Shown piece by piece: positions 5,671 to 12,670 of a DNA stretch of 27,038 nt. Source of the DNA: a virus; the IMG/VR virus record IMGVR_UViG_3300037557_000671, positions 1-27,038 of that record; one strand, 5' to 3'. The notes below the pieces were generated by a model. That model ran no database searches. It saw nothing but the letters and a program-made list of their open reading frames with translations, and was not told the DNA's origin. The position numbers and the translations under genes were made by a program. Within the stretch, counting starts at the first letter, position 1. Every line of letters begins with the position of its first letter.

Positions 5671-6140
5671 TGTTTGTACATCCTGTGAATGCCTCTACTG
5701 AGGTAACGAATATAGATGAAACAATGATACAACCTAATACTATTGATTTACGAATCGATAAGGTTTATCGAGTTGGCGCTGGTCCAATGCACATGGATGA
5801 AGACAAAAAAGAACATAGAAAATTAATAGAACAAAAGGTTGATGGAAATGGCAATTTTACTTTAGACCATGGCGCCACTTATCAAATTCAATCTAAACAA
5901 CATGTTGATATAGCAGAAGGAGAAATTGCAATTCTTCTTGGCAGAAGTTCTTTTAATAGAAACGGTGTTTTAATTATAAGTTCAATATATGATTCAGGAT
6001 TTAAAGATTACGCCGGCGCTACTTTGTATAATCCTACTGGCGAAACTACAGTAAAACCAAATACACGGTTTGCACATTTAATTATAGCTAAGGCTGAAAC
6101 ACTACACAAATATGATGGGGACTATGGCGAAAAAGGTTGA
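5670..6140 (+). CDS. dUTPase / dCTP-deaminase superfamily protein
   Basis: The 156-residue protein has the shared trimeric fold signatures: IQPNTIDLRI (residues 20-29), GRSSFNRNGVL (91-101) and IYDSGFKDYAGATLYN (106-121). The GRSS block is common to both enzymes. The glutamate that deaminates dCTP (E138 in E. coli Dcd, within LEFYN) appears as threonine in ATLYN, while D108 sits where dUTPases carry the catalytic aspartate. A dUTPase is therefore more likely than a deaminase. Either would lower dUTP and feed dTTP synthesis. Start and stop overlap the previous gene by one base (TAATG), so translation is coupled to the modification cluster. Confidence 0.75.
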   Translation: MFVHPVNASTEVTNIDETMIQPNTIDLRIDKVYRVGAGPMHMDEDKKEHRKLIEQKVDGNGNFTLDHGATYQIQSKQHVDIAEGEIAILLGRSSFNRNGVLIISSIYDSGFKDYAGATLYNPTGETTVKPNTRFAHLIIAKAETLHKYDGDYGEKG

Positions 6141-6372
6141 ACTAGATAAGAAAAATTTGATTAAGATGTTAACACCTGAAAAATTTAATATAGAGGTAAA
6201 AACTTTATCTGATAAAATGCCTATAATGGATGCTATATTATATTATTGTGAGAAACATACATTAGAATATGAAACGGCGGCTTCTTTAATTTCAACAGAT
6301 CTTAAAAGATCATTAAGAAAAGAAGCAGAAGATTTAAATTTTATTCGAGCAACATCAAAATTACCAATATGA
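6124..6372 (+). CDS. gp33: gp33-like late-transcription accessory protein
   Basis: In T4, gp33 bridges host RNA polymerase carrying the gp55 sigma to the sliding clamp and co-activates late transcription. This 82-residue protein resembles the short gp33 versions of marine T4-like phages: MPIMDAILYYCEKHTLEYET (residues 32-51), then LISTDLKRSLRKEAEDLNFI (55-74). Synteny is supportive, since T4 also has 33-59-32 in this order. ATG at 6124 was preferred because it gives an MAKK start; in-frame ATGs at 6112 and 6115 are possible. It overlaps the previous gene by 17 bases. The hydrophobic-acidic clamp-binding tail of T4 gp33 is not evident; the end is TSKLPI. TATAAATA late boxes in this window agree with the assignment. 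Confidence 0.62.
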   Translation: MAKKVELDKKNLIKMLTPEKFNIEVKTLSDKMPIMDAILYYCEKHTLEYETAASLISTDLKRSLRKEAEDLNFIRATSKLPI

Positions 6373-6382
6373 GAGACAACAA

Positions 6383-6568
6383 ATGTTTAAAAAAATTAAA
6401 CAAAGTTGGGAAAATATTTGGCTACCTAAATTACAAGATGGTAAAACAAAAGTCGAATTGGAAAGAGATAAAACATATGAATCTAGATGGGTTTGGTATC
6501 ATACTCTTCTCGTGATTGAATTAGCTGTAGCCAATTTACTCCTGCTTTATATTGCAATTAAATTATGA
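6383..6568 (+). CDS. Small single-span membrane protein, 61 residues
   Basis: The N-terminal 35 residues are charged (MFKKIKQSWENIW...LERDKTYESRW) and the last 25 form one hydrophobic helix (residues 37-60, WYHTLLVIELAVANLLLLYI). This predicts a C-tail-anchored inner-membrane protein with the bulk in the cytoplasm. It sits between gp33 and gp59 and overlaps the gp59 start by 4 bases (ATGA). No family is recognised; such proteins are frequent between replication genes of large phages and mostly uncharacterised. The ribosome site (GAGAG) is weak. Confidence 0.65.
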   Translation: MFKKIKQSWENIWLPKLQDGKTKVELERDKTYESRWVWYHTLLVIELAVANLLLLYIAIKL

Positions 6569-7161
6569 ATGATTTTGAATGTTATAGTACTTACACAGCT
6601 TTAAAATTACACTTTACATCAGAGTATGATTATTTTAAATATAATGGAAAATGTAATGTAACTTTATCGTCTTTTAATAAGCGAAAAGAAAGATTTTTCT
6701 TTAAGAAATTATCTCGAGAATATAATAGCGGAGAATTAGTAGATTTTTTAGTATCTAATTTTTCAAGTAATATAAATATGTGGATAGGTGATGCATTTGG
6801 CGAAAGGTGTGTATCAACTTATCTGGAATGGAAAAAACGTATTGAGAGTTTACAATACAACTTCCGTTCCGATTGTACAAGTATCATGGATGATAACCCA
6901 GAAAATTTCGACAGTTTGTTTGAAATAATCGATGGACAACATCCTCCAATATTTCGTTATGTTTTAGCGAAAAAAATAAATATTGAAACATTTATTATAT
7001 TGGATGATATTTTGAACTTTATACCAAAATTTAATGAAGAGTTGCAGGATACAATAGTGTGGCCGGACTACTTCAAGATGTGTATGAAGTATAAACCTTT
7101 CTTTAACCATGATCTTAATAGTAGTAAAGATACTTTGAAAAAAGTACTTGAAATTCAGTAA
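6565..7161 (+). CDS. gp59: gp59-like helicase loader
   Basis: T4 gp59 loads the gp41 replicative helicase on gp32-coated forked DNA. This 198-residue protein (T4: 217) aligns through landmarks: YDYFKYNGK (residues 21-29) against YDVIKYNW in T4, KRKERFFFKKLSREYN (39-54) against KRRDKYFFQKLSEKY, VSNFSSNINMWIGD (63-76) against ISNLVANQDAWIGD, and KINIETFIILDDILNFI against SFETFILLDSFLNII. The gene lies between gp33 and gp32 as in T4. It starts in a 4-base overlap with the small membrane-protein gene. Identification is firm from both similarity and synteny. Confidence 0.88.
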   Translation: MNDFECYSTYTALKLHFTSEYDYFKYNGKCNVTLSSFNKRKERFFFKKLSREYNSGELVDFLVSNFSSNINMWIGDAFGERCVSTYLEWKKRIESLQYNFRSDCTSIMDDNPENFDSLFEIIDGQHPPIFRYVLAKKINIETFIILDDILNFIPKFNEELQDTIVWPDYFKMCMKYKPFFNHDLNSSKDTLKKVLEIQ

Positions 7162-7176
7162 GATTTAGGTTATAAT
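7148..7176 (+). promoter_or_regulatory. Sigma70-type promoter for gp32
   Basis: TTGAAA (7148-7153) and a perfect TATAAT (7171-7176) are separated by 17 bases. The -35 lies in the last codons of gp59. Transcription would begin near 7183, giving gp32 its own transcript, as gene 32 of T4 also has. Confidence 0.68.
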
Positions 7177-7180
7177 AATA

Positions 7181-7207
7181 GTTATATTATGACAGCGTGG
7201 ATATAAC
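7181..7207 (+). promoter_or_regulatory. Hairpin in the gp32 leader, candidate autoregulatory operator
   Basis: GTTATAT (7181-7187) and ATATAAC (7201-7207) form a perfect 7-bp stem with a 13-base loop. It lies at about -62 to -36 from the gp32 ATG and is followed by an unstructured A-rich stretch containing the ribosome site AAGGAG. T4 gene 32 mRNA has a pseudoknot at a similar distance followed by an A/U-rich unstructured region where gp32 binds cooperatively and blocks its own translation. A pseudoknot partner was not identified, so the operator role is inferred from layout. Confidence 0.5.
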
Positions 7208-7242
7208 GAAAAAATCGAAACAAAGCAGATACAAGGAGAAAT

Positions 7243-8160
7243 ATGTCGTTTGCAGATATGAAAAAGAAAAGAGGTTCCTCATTAAGCCGCCTCTCCGAAG
7301 AGCTTAATAAAATTAACAGTCCCCAAATTGGAGTAGATGATAGATTCTGGAAAGCAGATCTAGATAAAGCTGGTAACGGTTATGCTGTTATTAGATTTCT
7401 TCCTCCTGTTGAGGGAGAAGATCTTCCATGGGTACGTGTTTTCAATCATGGTTTTCAAGGACCAGGTGGATGGTATATTGAAAATAGTCTTACTACTAAT
7501 GGTAACAAAGATCCAGTTTCTGAATATAATTCTAAACTTTGGGATACCGGTCTCGAAGCTAATAGAGATATTGTTCGTAAACAAAAAAGACGTTTGACTT
7601 ATTATACTAATATTATGGTCATTGAAGATTCAAAACGTCCTGAAAATGAAGGTAAAACGTTTTTGTTCAAGTTCGGAAAGAAAATATTTGATAAGATTAA
7701 TGATCAAATGAATCCTCAATTCGAAGATGAAACTTCTGTTAATCCATTTGATTTTTGGGAAGGTGCAAATTTTAAATTAAAAATTCGTAAGGTAGAAGGT
7801 TTTACTAATTACGATAAAGCTGAATTTGCGGCTCCAACACCATTATTTGAAGATGATGAAAAATTAGAAACTGCATGGAAACAGCAATATTCTCTCCAAG
7901 ACTTTCTCAAGCCAGATAATTTTAAATCTTATGAGGATCTTAAAGCAAGACTTAATAAGGTTCTTGGTAGTGGAGTTGATCCTAATATGCAAAGAGCAGC
8001 GGAAACTGTAATTGGACCAGTTGACTCAATGCCTTTTGATGGGGTTCCTCATAGGCCGACTCCTCAGCCAACTCAAAGTGGTAATTCGGATGAAGGATCA
8101 TCCAAAGAAGGAGATGCTAGCAGCCTTTCCTATTTCGCCAAATTAGCAGACGAAGAATAA
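7243..8160 (+). CDS. gp32: gp32-like single-stranded DNA-binding protein
   Basis: gp32 coats single-stranded DNA in replication, recombination and repair. The 305-residue protein (T4: 301) has the N-terminal basic LAST-type cooperativity motif KKKRGSSLSRLSEEL (residues 6-20), an OB-fold core with VIRFLPPVEGEDLPWVRVFNHGFQG (positions 49-73), and an acidic serine-rich tail that contacts other replication proteins. T4 binds zinc through one His and three Cys in the segment after NHGF; here that segment (WYIENSLTTNGNKDPVSEYN) has no cysteine at all, a state also seen in marine relatives. AGGAG lies 5 bases before the ATG. The preceding promoter and leader hairpin suggest independent and autoregulated expression. 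Confidence 0.95.
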   Translation: MSFADMKKKRGSSLSRLSEELNKINSPQIGVDDRFWKADLDKAGNGYAVIRFLPPVEGEDLPWVRVFNHGFQGPGGWYIENSLTTNGNKDPVSEYNSKLWDTGLEANRDIVRKQKRRLTYYTNIMVIEDSKRPENEGKTFLFKFGKKIFDKINDQMNPQFEDETSVNPFDFWEGANFKLKIRKVEGFTNYDKAEFAAPTPLFEDDEKLETAWKQQYSLQDFLKPDNFKSYEDLKARLNKVLGSGVDPNMQRAAETVIGPVDSMPFDGVPHRPTPQPTQSGNSDEGSSKEGDASSLSYFAKLADEE

Positions 8161-8214
8161 AATTAAAAAGCAGAAAGGGCTAATCTTAATTCAAAGGATC
8201 TTTGCTCTTTCTGC
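8160..8214 (-). terminator. Rho-independent terminator for the minus-strand block
   Basis: GCAGAAAGGGC (8170-8180) and GCTCTTTCTGC (8204-8214) make an 11-bp stem with one G-T wobble. Read on the minus strand the stem is followed by TTTTTAATTTTA. The stop codon of the tape-measure-like gene (8186-8188) is in the 23-base loop, so the 5' arm is inside the coding region. On the plus strand no U-run follows, so it should end only the minus transcript. Confidence 0.6.
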
Positions 8215-10474
8215 CCGCATCCGGTTTAGTTACTTGTGTATAAACAGTAGATGAATTAACTGAACTAGAATCCACATTATTTAACGTACCCCCTCCACCT
8301 TTATTTTCCTTCGCTTCTATTAATTCTCGTTGTTTTTTTTCAGCTTCTATCATTTTTCGGTAAGCAGCGGGATCATTTCTTTCCATTTCAGCACGGGCTA
8401 CAGTTTCATCCGAAAACAATCGATCTGCGGCAAATCTACCCATTTTACCCATATCCATCAACATTCCCGCAATATATTGGGGGAGGTTTTGAAAGAATAG
8501 GAATACTGGGTCTATAAGGTGTTCTGTAAGAGCATCAACTGCCATAGTAAATATTTTTTTAATGCCGGTGAAGAAAGAAAAATTACCGTCGGAATCTCTT
8601 AAATTTTTATCAATAAATTCTACCGCATTATTAAAATCAAATTTCTTTAATATCCAAGCAACTGCCTCACCCAAAAGATTTGGGATAGCGAACAATACAT
8701 CATCGAATATAGACTCTATACCCGACCCTATTGCGCCTGTAATGCCACCCTCTTCATAACCCTTCATAACGTTTGTTATAATATCAAACGCGGCAAATAA
8801 GAAACCAATAGGAATAAAAATCCTCCCAAGTACTTTAGCGATTTTTCCAACGGTTTTTAATATGCCTCCTATTGGTTTCATCCAATCGGTCAATGGAGCA
8901 ACTATAGCTTTAAATGTTTTAGCAATTTTAGTGAATGCTCCTTCTGGTCCAAATGATTTACCAATTGAGGCTTTAAAAGATTCAAATGTTTTTATTGGAT
9001 GTGCCAGAGCCTCTGCATTTAAAAATCCAAGAGCATTAAAGTTAAGTACGTTTACTAATTTAAAAAAGCCTTTTGTAATTTTTAGTAATGTTCCTAACAT
9101 ATTATCCATCGCAGTTAGGAAACCGGTTTTAACTTGTCCTAATTTACTGGTTTCATCGAGCGCTGGAAATGTTAAAAATTTGGACATTCTCGCGGTGAAA
9201 CTAGTTTTAGACTTACTAATAGTTTCTGAAACATCGTCACCTATGTTAAAAATTTTAGTTTTCAATTTAGAAAACATACCTTCTTTTTTAAATTGAATTC
9301 CCTCAACATCTTTTGGGTCTAGACCCAACATTTTTAATTGTTTTGCAAAGAAAGAGTTTTTAGCTACTTTACTTGCATCAACTACATCATCACCAATATC
9401 TAATATGTTAGCATGTTTTTTCAAGAATTTTATCTTTGCTGCATCGGATAAACCTTCTGCTCCTTCAGCAAATTTTAACATTTTTGATTGATCTTTTAGG
9501 AACTTTATCTTAGACTTATCCATGCCATCAGTATGTTTGGCCATCCACTCTAACATTTTTGATTGCTTCTTCAAGAAGCCGGCTTTATCTGCGGCGGATA
9601 AATCCTCAGCTTTATCCAGCCACTTCAACATATTACCTTGTGTTTGAAAAAACTTCTTCTTAGCAGCATCGGTGAATTTGCCTTGATCACCAGTCCACTC
9701 TAACATTTTATTCAAATCTTTAGTAAAACCACCTTTCCAATTCTTTGCAGTAGCCTGAGTAGTATCAAATTTTAAAAACTTTTTAAGATCATCAAAATAT
9801 CCAGCTTTATTTTTTGAGAGTTCATCTGGAAATTTTTGTTCAAATCCGAAGTACTTTTTCAAATTAAAAAAGAATCCACTTTTAGCTTTACCAAGTTCTT
9901 TAATGGCCGGGGCTTCATCTCCAAAACCTAGCCATTTTTTCAATCCGGCAAAAAAACCTACTTTTGGTTTACCGAACTCATCAAGTTCAGAGGTAAAACC
10001 AGTAAACATGGTGCTCCATTTATCCTTAAAAGCAAGAATCCCTGCACCTAATGCACCAGCCATTCCAGCAGCAATTCCACCCCAACTGAATTCGAGTTCT
10101 TTGGTTTTCTGAATTTCTGGACCTTTATCTTTATCTTTACCTTTTAGGCGCGCAGCTTCCATGGCGGCTTCTAGTTTCTTACGCTCAGCATCTTTTATAA
10201 AATCAACGTATCCCTCTAAAATTTGAGAACTTCTATACGTATGCGCCTCAATTGATTGAAGTAAGGTATTGCTCGTACCCCCTAGCTTAATTGTGTTTGT
10301 CCAAAATTGAGACTGCTTATCAAAAGAATCTTTCATTTGATTTACAAACATTCCGCTAGCTATAGCATCTGCACCTAATTGACTGGAAACATCATCCTGC
10401 CATTTTCTGCGCGCAGATACTTCAGACGGATCCGATTTAGTGGTTCCTGTCACTGTTACTTTTTCTTCAGCCAT
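8186..10474 (-). CDS. Tape-measure-like tail protein with 25-residue repeats
   Basis: The 762-residue protein fits a tail tape measure (role of T4 gp29): it is long, lysine- and alanine-rich, repeated, and sits directly downstream of a gp26/chaperone frameshift pair. Order of parts: a polar helical N-terminus (1-128), a glycine/alanine hydrophobic segment (130-149), about twelve repeats of 25 residues (about 168-468), then a helical region with hydrophobic spans at about 547-570 and 577-612, and a charged C-terminus with a GGGG linker. Hydrophobic spans are common in tape measures that insert in the host membrane during DNA entry. AGGA lies 7 bases before the ATG. T4 gp29 is 590 residues, so a somewhat longer tail is possible. 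No direct family match was recalled, hence moderate certainty on function. Confidence 0.65.
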   Translation of the reverse strand: MAEEKVTVTGTTKSDPSEVSARRKWQDDVSSQLGADAIASGMFVNQMKDSFDKQSQFWTNTIKLGGTSNTLLQSIEAHTYRSSQILEGYVDFIKDAERKKLEAAMEAARLKGKDKDKGPEIQKTKELEFSWGGIAAGMAGALGAGILAFKDKWSTMFTGFTSELDEFGKPKVGFFAGLKKWLGFGDEAPAIKELGKAKSGFFFNLKKYFGFEQKFPDELSKNKAGYFDDLKKFLKFDTTQATAKNWKGGFTKDLNKMLEWTGDQGKFTDAAKKKFFQTQGNMLKWLDKAEDLSAADKAGFLKKQSKMLEWMAKHTDGMDKSKIKFLKDQSKMLKFAEGAEGLSDAAKIKFLKKHANILDIGDDVVDASKVAKNSFFAKQLKMLGLDPKDVEGIQFKKEGMFSKLKTKIFNIGDDVSETISKSKTSFTARMSKFLTFPALDETSKLGQVKTGFLTAMDNMLGTLLKITKGFFKLVNVLNFNALGFLNAEALAHPIKTFESFKASIGKSFGPEGAFTKIAKTFKAIVAPLTDWMKPIGGILKTVGKIAKVLGRIFIPIGFLFAAFDIITNVMKGYEEGGITGAIGSGIESIFDDVLFAIPNLLGEAVAWILKKFDFNNAVEFIDKNLRDSDGNFSFFTGIKKIFTMAVDALTEHLIDPVFLFFQNLPQYIAGMLMDMGKMGRFAADRLFSDETVARAEMERNDPAAYRKMIEAEKKQRELIEAKENKGGGGTLNNVDSSSVNSSTVYTQVTKPDAGRKSKDPLN
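9071..9973 (-). repeat. Twelve-fold 25-residue protein repeat in the tape-measure-like gene
   Basis: A motif like K-x-x-F-[LF]-x-x-L/Q-x-K-M-L-x-[WF] recurs with its phenylalanine at residues about 175, 201, 227, 250, 276, 300, 325, 350, 376, 401, 426 and 452, a spacing of 23 to 26. Best-preserved units include AGFLKKQSKMLEWM, IKFLKDQSKMLKF and IKFLKKHANILDIG. At DNA level the copies are diverged, so the array is old and kept by protein selection. Confidence 0.8.
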
Positions 10475-10484
10475 TTAGCTTCCT

Positions 10485-10685
10485 TTATTGATTTTTCATT
10501 TTTGCTGCTTCTTGTTCCATTCTATCATTCTCTTCTTCAATATGCTCTATTAGCAATGTAAGATATATTTCTCTTTCATAACACATTAAATTTTCTAACT
10601 CGGACAAACTCCAATTATGACCTTGTACAACTGCGAATAGAGTTCTATAATAATTATGTAAAGTATTATGTCCGAGTACTAACCG
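10485..10685 (-). CDS. Tail-assembly-chaperone-like extension, reached by -1 frameshift from gp26
   Basis: A 66-codon frame runs from the CGG at 10685-10683 to TAA at 10487-10485 in the -1 frame relative to gp26. Its product contains WSLSELENLMCYEREIYL then a charged helix LIEHIEEENDRMEQEAAK, the pattern of short phage tail-assembly chaperones. No ATG, GTG or TTG lies near its beginning; the first TTG and ATG are 26 and 33 codons in, with no suitable ribosome site. Upstream in this frame stops occur inside gp26. Expression therefore most likely needs the slippery site at 10691-10685, giving a fusion of about 301 residues. It ends 10 bases before the tape-measure-like ATG. Confidence 0.65.
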   Translation of the reverse strand, partial: RLVLGHNTLHNYYRTLFAVVQGHNWSLSELENLMCYEREIYLTLLIEHIEEENDRMEQEAAKMKNQ

Positions 10686-11389
10686 AAAAAACTCTGCAGC
10701 CCCTCCAAGACTGATTCTTGCTTACTATTACACTTTGGACAAGTAAATAATACCTTATGCTTTAACTTAGGCATGGTATTAAAATAAGCAATAAGCTTTC
10801 CGAATTGTTGTTGATTTAAAGACATAATAAATTCTTCTAATTCCTGTTCCGTATAATCTTTTATATCATGATAATCTTCACCTTCCCAAATTCCTTCTAT
10901 GCAAGCTTTGGTAATTGCGAAGATAGAATCCATTTGTGATTCTTCCGGAGGCCTTGTCATTCTATCAATATCTGGATATTTTAATTTAACTTTTACTTTA
11001 TTAGTTAGACTTATTAAATCCTGATGATCTTTGTTAATCTCTAAACCAATTTTTTCGAGATTAATTATAACTGCAACTGATTCATCGCAATCTTTGGTTT
11101 GACATTTCATGCCGATTTCAACACTTTCGCCAACTGAACGAGCTCTTAGATTTAGAAAAAATAATTCTACATCAAAGGCGGGAAGTTTTTCAATATCAAC
11201 ACTATCATCAAGACAACAATTACTGATAATTTCTTTTGTAGCTCTTACGATGTCTGCTGTTTCACCGCCTTCAAGAGCTGTTAGTAAGATCTTTTCTTCT
11301 TTAACTAAAAAAGGTCTATATTTTATTTTGTGGTCCACACTATGTAATTTAAGTTCATAGGTAGGATTGTTCACGACTGGTAAAGCCAT
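10679..11389 (-). CDS. gp26: gp26-like baseplate hub assembly protein (zinc-ribbon type)
   Basis: The 236-residue protein matches the T4 baseplate (gp26) family. An N-terminal strand region reads PTYELKLHSVDHKIKYRPF (residues 9-27) followed by LVKEEKILLTALEGG (28-42), the family hallmark. Two cysteine pairs, C96/C101 and C217/C220 (CPKC), could form a zinc ribbon. In T4, gp26 is needed for baseplate hub assembly. GGAG lies 6 bases before ATG. The last codons carry a slippery heptamer, so the protein may be made both as 236 residues and as a longer frameshift product; together with the tape-measure-like gene just downstream this resembles the G/GT system of lambda. Confidence 0.8.
   Translation of the reverse strand: MALPVVNNPTYELKLHSVDHKIKYRPFLVKEEKILLTALEGGETADIVRATKEIISNCCLDDSVDIEKLPAFDVELFFLNLRARSVGESVEIGMKCQTKDCDESVAVIINLEKIGLEINKDHQDLISLTNKVKVKLKYPDIDRMTRPPEESQMDSIFAITKACIEGIWEGEDYHDIKDYTEQELEEFIMSLNQQQFGKLIAYFNTMPKLKHKVLFTCPKCNSKQESVLEGLQSFFG
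10685..10691 (-). promoter_or_regulatory. Candidate -1 ribosomal slippery site T-TTT-TTC
   Basis: On the minus strand the last gp26 codons are AGT TTT TTC GGT TAG. T-TTT-TTC matches the X-XXY-YYZ rule and lets both tRNAs re-pair after a -1 slip, entering the downstream frame at CGG just before the gp26 stop. P2 uses a similar T-TTT-TTG site in its E/E' tail chaperones. No clear downstream pseudoknot was identified. Confidence 0.6.
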
Positions 11390-11437
11390 TATATCTCCAT
11401 ATTAAAATTTATTATGTATTATTTTCTTGTTCTCGGC

Positions 11438-12040
11438 TCACTGTGGTGGGCCTCCCGGTGCTCTTTTATTTGGGTTATTGTGCCCTGCGCCATTTATGGG
11501 AACCCATTTTTTGTATTGGAAATTCACGCTAAATTTTCCTACTTGATTTAATTGGTCCCAACCTAAGTTAACAGCATCAACATTAGTTGGGAAAGCTTGT
11601 TGATATTCAGCACCGACGGTAGCGCTGTTTACTGCAGTTGATGTCGCCATTTGATCAAACATGAAGACCTTAACCGTTCCTATGTATTGATTTTGATATC
11701 TTATATTTGCCGTTACAGGATCAATTATATAATCCATCCATTCTAAAAATGCATTTCTTACTATATGAGAGTTTGCCATTATAAAACTTAATTGAAGATC
11801 TCCATAAGTTTGTTCTCTTCCCAGTTTGCGGGTCGGACCATAATGCCTTAACTCCGAAGTCGCTATTGTTTTTCCTGGCATCGGTGCAGTATCACAAAAA
11901 TATTCGGCTGTATCGGCGGCGCCCTTGACATTGCCAAATCCTGAAAGGGCATCGGGAAACTTAACCCTAGCTATAAATTTGTTTAAAGGAGCTAAACCCC
12001 TATGTAAATCTAATTTTGATATAAAACTTGTAGGATCCAT
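11438..12040 (-). CDS. Tail-tube-fold protein, gp54- or gp19-like
   Basis: The 200-residue protein shows the T4 tail-tube fold signatures: MPGKTIATSELRHYGPTRKL (positions 54-73), then a strand DLQLSFIMANS and FLEWMDYI, as in gp19 and its paralogues gp48 and gp54. Its place in a baseplate block near gp48 favours the gp54-type tube initiator, but the size is nearer gp19 than T4 gp54 (320). The true tail tube gene is normally beside the sheath gene, which is not in this window. GGAG lies 4 bases before ATG. The tail is Pro/Gly/Asn-rich (residues 183-200). The distinction between gp54 and gp19 is not settled. Confidence 0.65.
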   Translation of the reverse strand: MDPTSFISKLDLHRGLAPLNKFIARVKFPDALSGFGNVKGAADTAEYFCDTAPMPGKTIATSELRHYGPTRKLGREQTYGDLQLSFIMANSHIVRNAFLEWMDYIIDPVTANIRYQNQYIGTVKVFMFDQMATSTAVNSATVGAEYQQAFPTNVDAVNLGWDQLNQVGKFSVNFQYKKWVPINGAGHNNPNKRAPGGPPQ

Positions 12041-12049
12041 AAAACTCCG

Positions 12050-12667
12050 CTATATTTTATAAGAATGATGTTCAATTATTTCTTTACTATCACCCCAAAC
12101 TCTTGCTTTTGTAACGCCGGTGCCTCCACCACGAGATCTAAATTCTTCTACTGGTAAATGTAATGCAGTGGTCCATTCATTGGGTTCAACATGAATAAAT
12201 TGTGAACGAACATATGCACCCGGTGTTAAATCATATTTATGAAGGGTAGGCTTAGCTTCTTTAAACCTAGCAAACCCCTTAATATCATTATATGAAACAT
12301 TTAAATAAGCTTCCAAATCTTCCTCATTTAAAAATCCAATTAGTTTTTTCATTAATACTTCTCTTAATCTATAAGGGAGATAATGAAAATTCATTCCTAA
12401 CACACCTTTGGAATAAGGCATTATTGGAATAACTAGAGGAAATACATCATAATAAGGCAATTGCTCTTTTAATTTGGGTTGATAATGAAAAAAATACATT
12501 CTTCCCAATTTAAGTGTTTTTTCTCTATTGCCTTCACTTATAATACTATAAGGATTTCTAAGTGAACCTACTCTTCCAATTATTAATGAGTGCCGGAGCC
12601 GATCATACTTTTCCCTAAGCCATTTAACCGCGTCATCTTCTATATGTGAAAGTTTTTGTAGTGCCAT
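12050..12667 (-). CDS. Conserved virion or assembly protein of unknown function
   Basis: The 205-residue product has a helical N-terminus (residues 6-35), a central block YFFHYQPKLKEQLPYYDVFP followed by LVIPIMPYSKGVLGMNFHYL (about 58-97), and a basic C-terminal half with RSQFIHVEPNEWTTALHLPVEEF. I recall this arrangement from marine T4-like phages but cannot tie it securely to a T4 gene. In T4, gene 4 has gene 2 (DNA end protector) and gene 53 as neighbours; here the neighbour of gp4 could be a gp2 counterpart, which is a guess from position only. It starts 3 bases after the gp4 stop with no clear ribosome site, so translation is likely coupled. Confidence 0.6.
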   Translation of the reverse strand: MALQKLSHIEDDAVKWLREKYDRLRHSLIIGRVGSLRNPYSIISEGNREKTLKLGRMYFFHYQPKLKEQLPYYDVFPLVIPIMPYSKGVLGMNFHYLPYRLREVLMKKLIGFLNEEDLEAYLNVSYNDIKGFARFKEAKPTLHKYDLTPGAYVRSQFIHVEPNEWTTALHLPVEEFRSRGGGTGVTKARVWGDSKEIIEHHSYKI

Positions 12668-12670
12668 ATA

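Noticed and set aside
8170-8214. Terminator for gp32 on the plus strand
   Set aside because: The stem is not followed by a T-run on the plus strand; only the minus-strand reading looks like an intrinsic terminator.
8862-9296. 144-residue plus-strand ORF
   Set aside because: It is antisense to the repeat-rich tape-measure-like gene and reflects its lysine- and phenylalanine-rich codons; no ribosome site or family.
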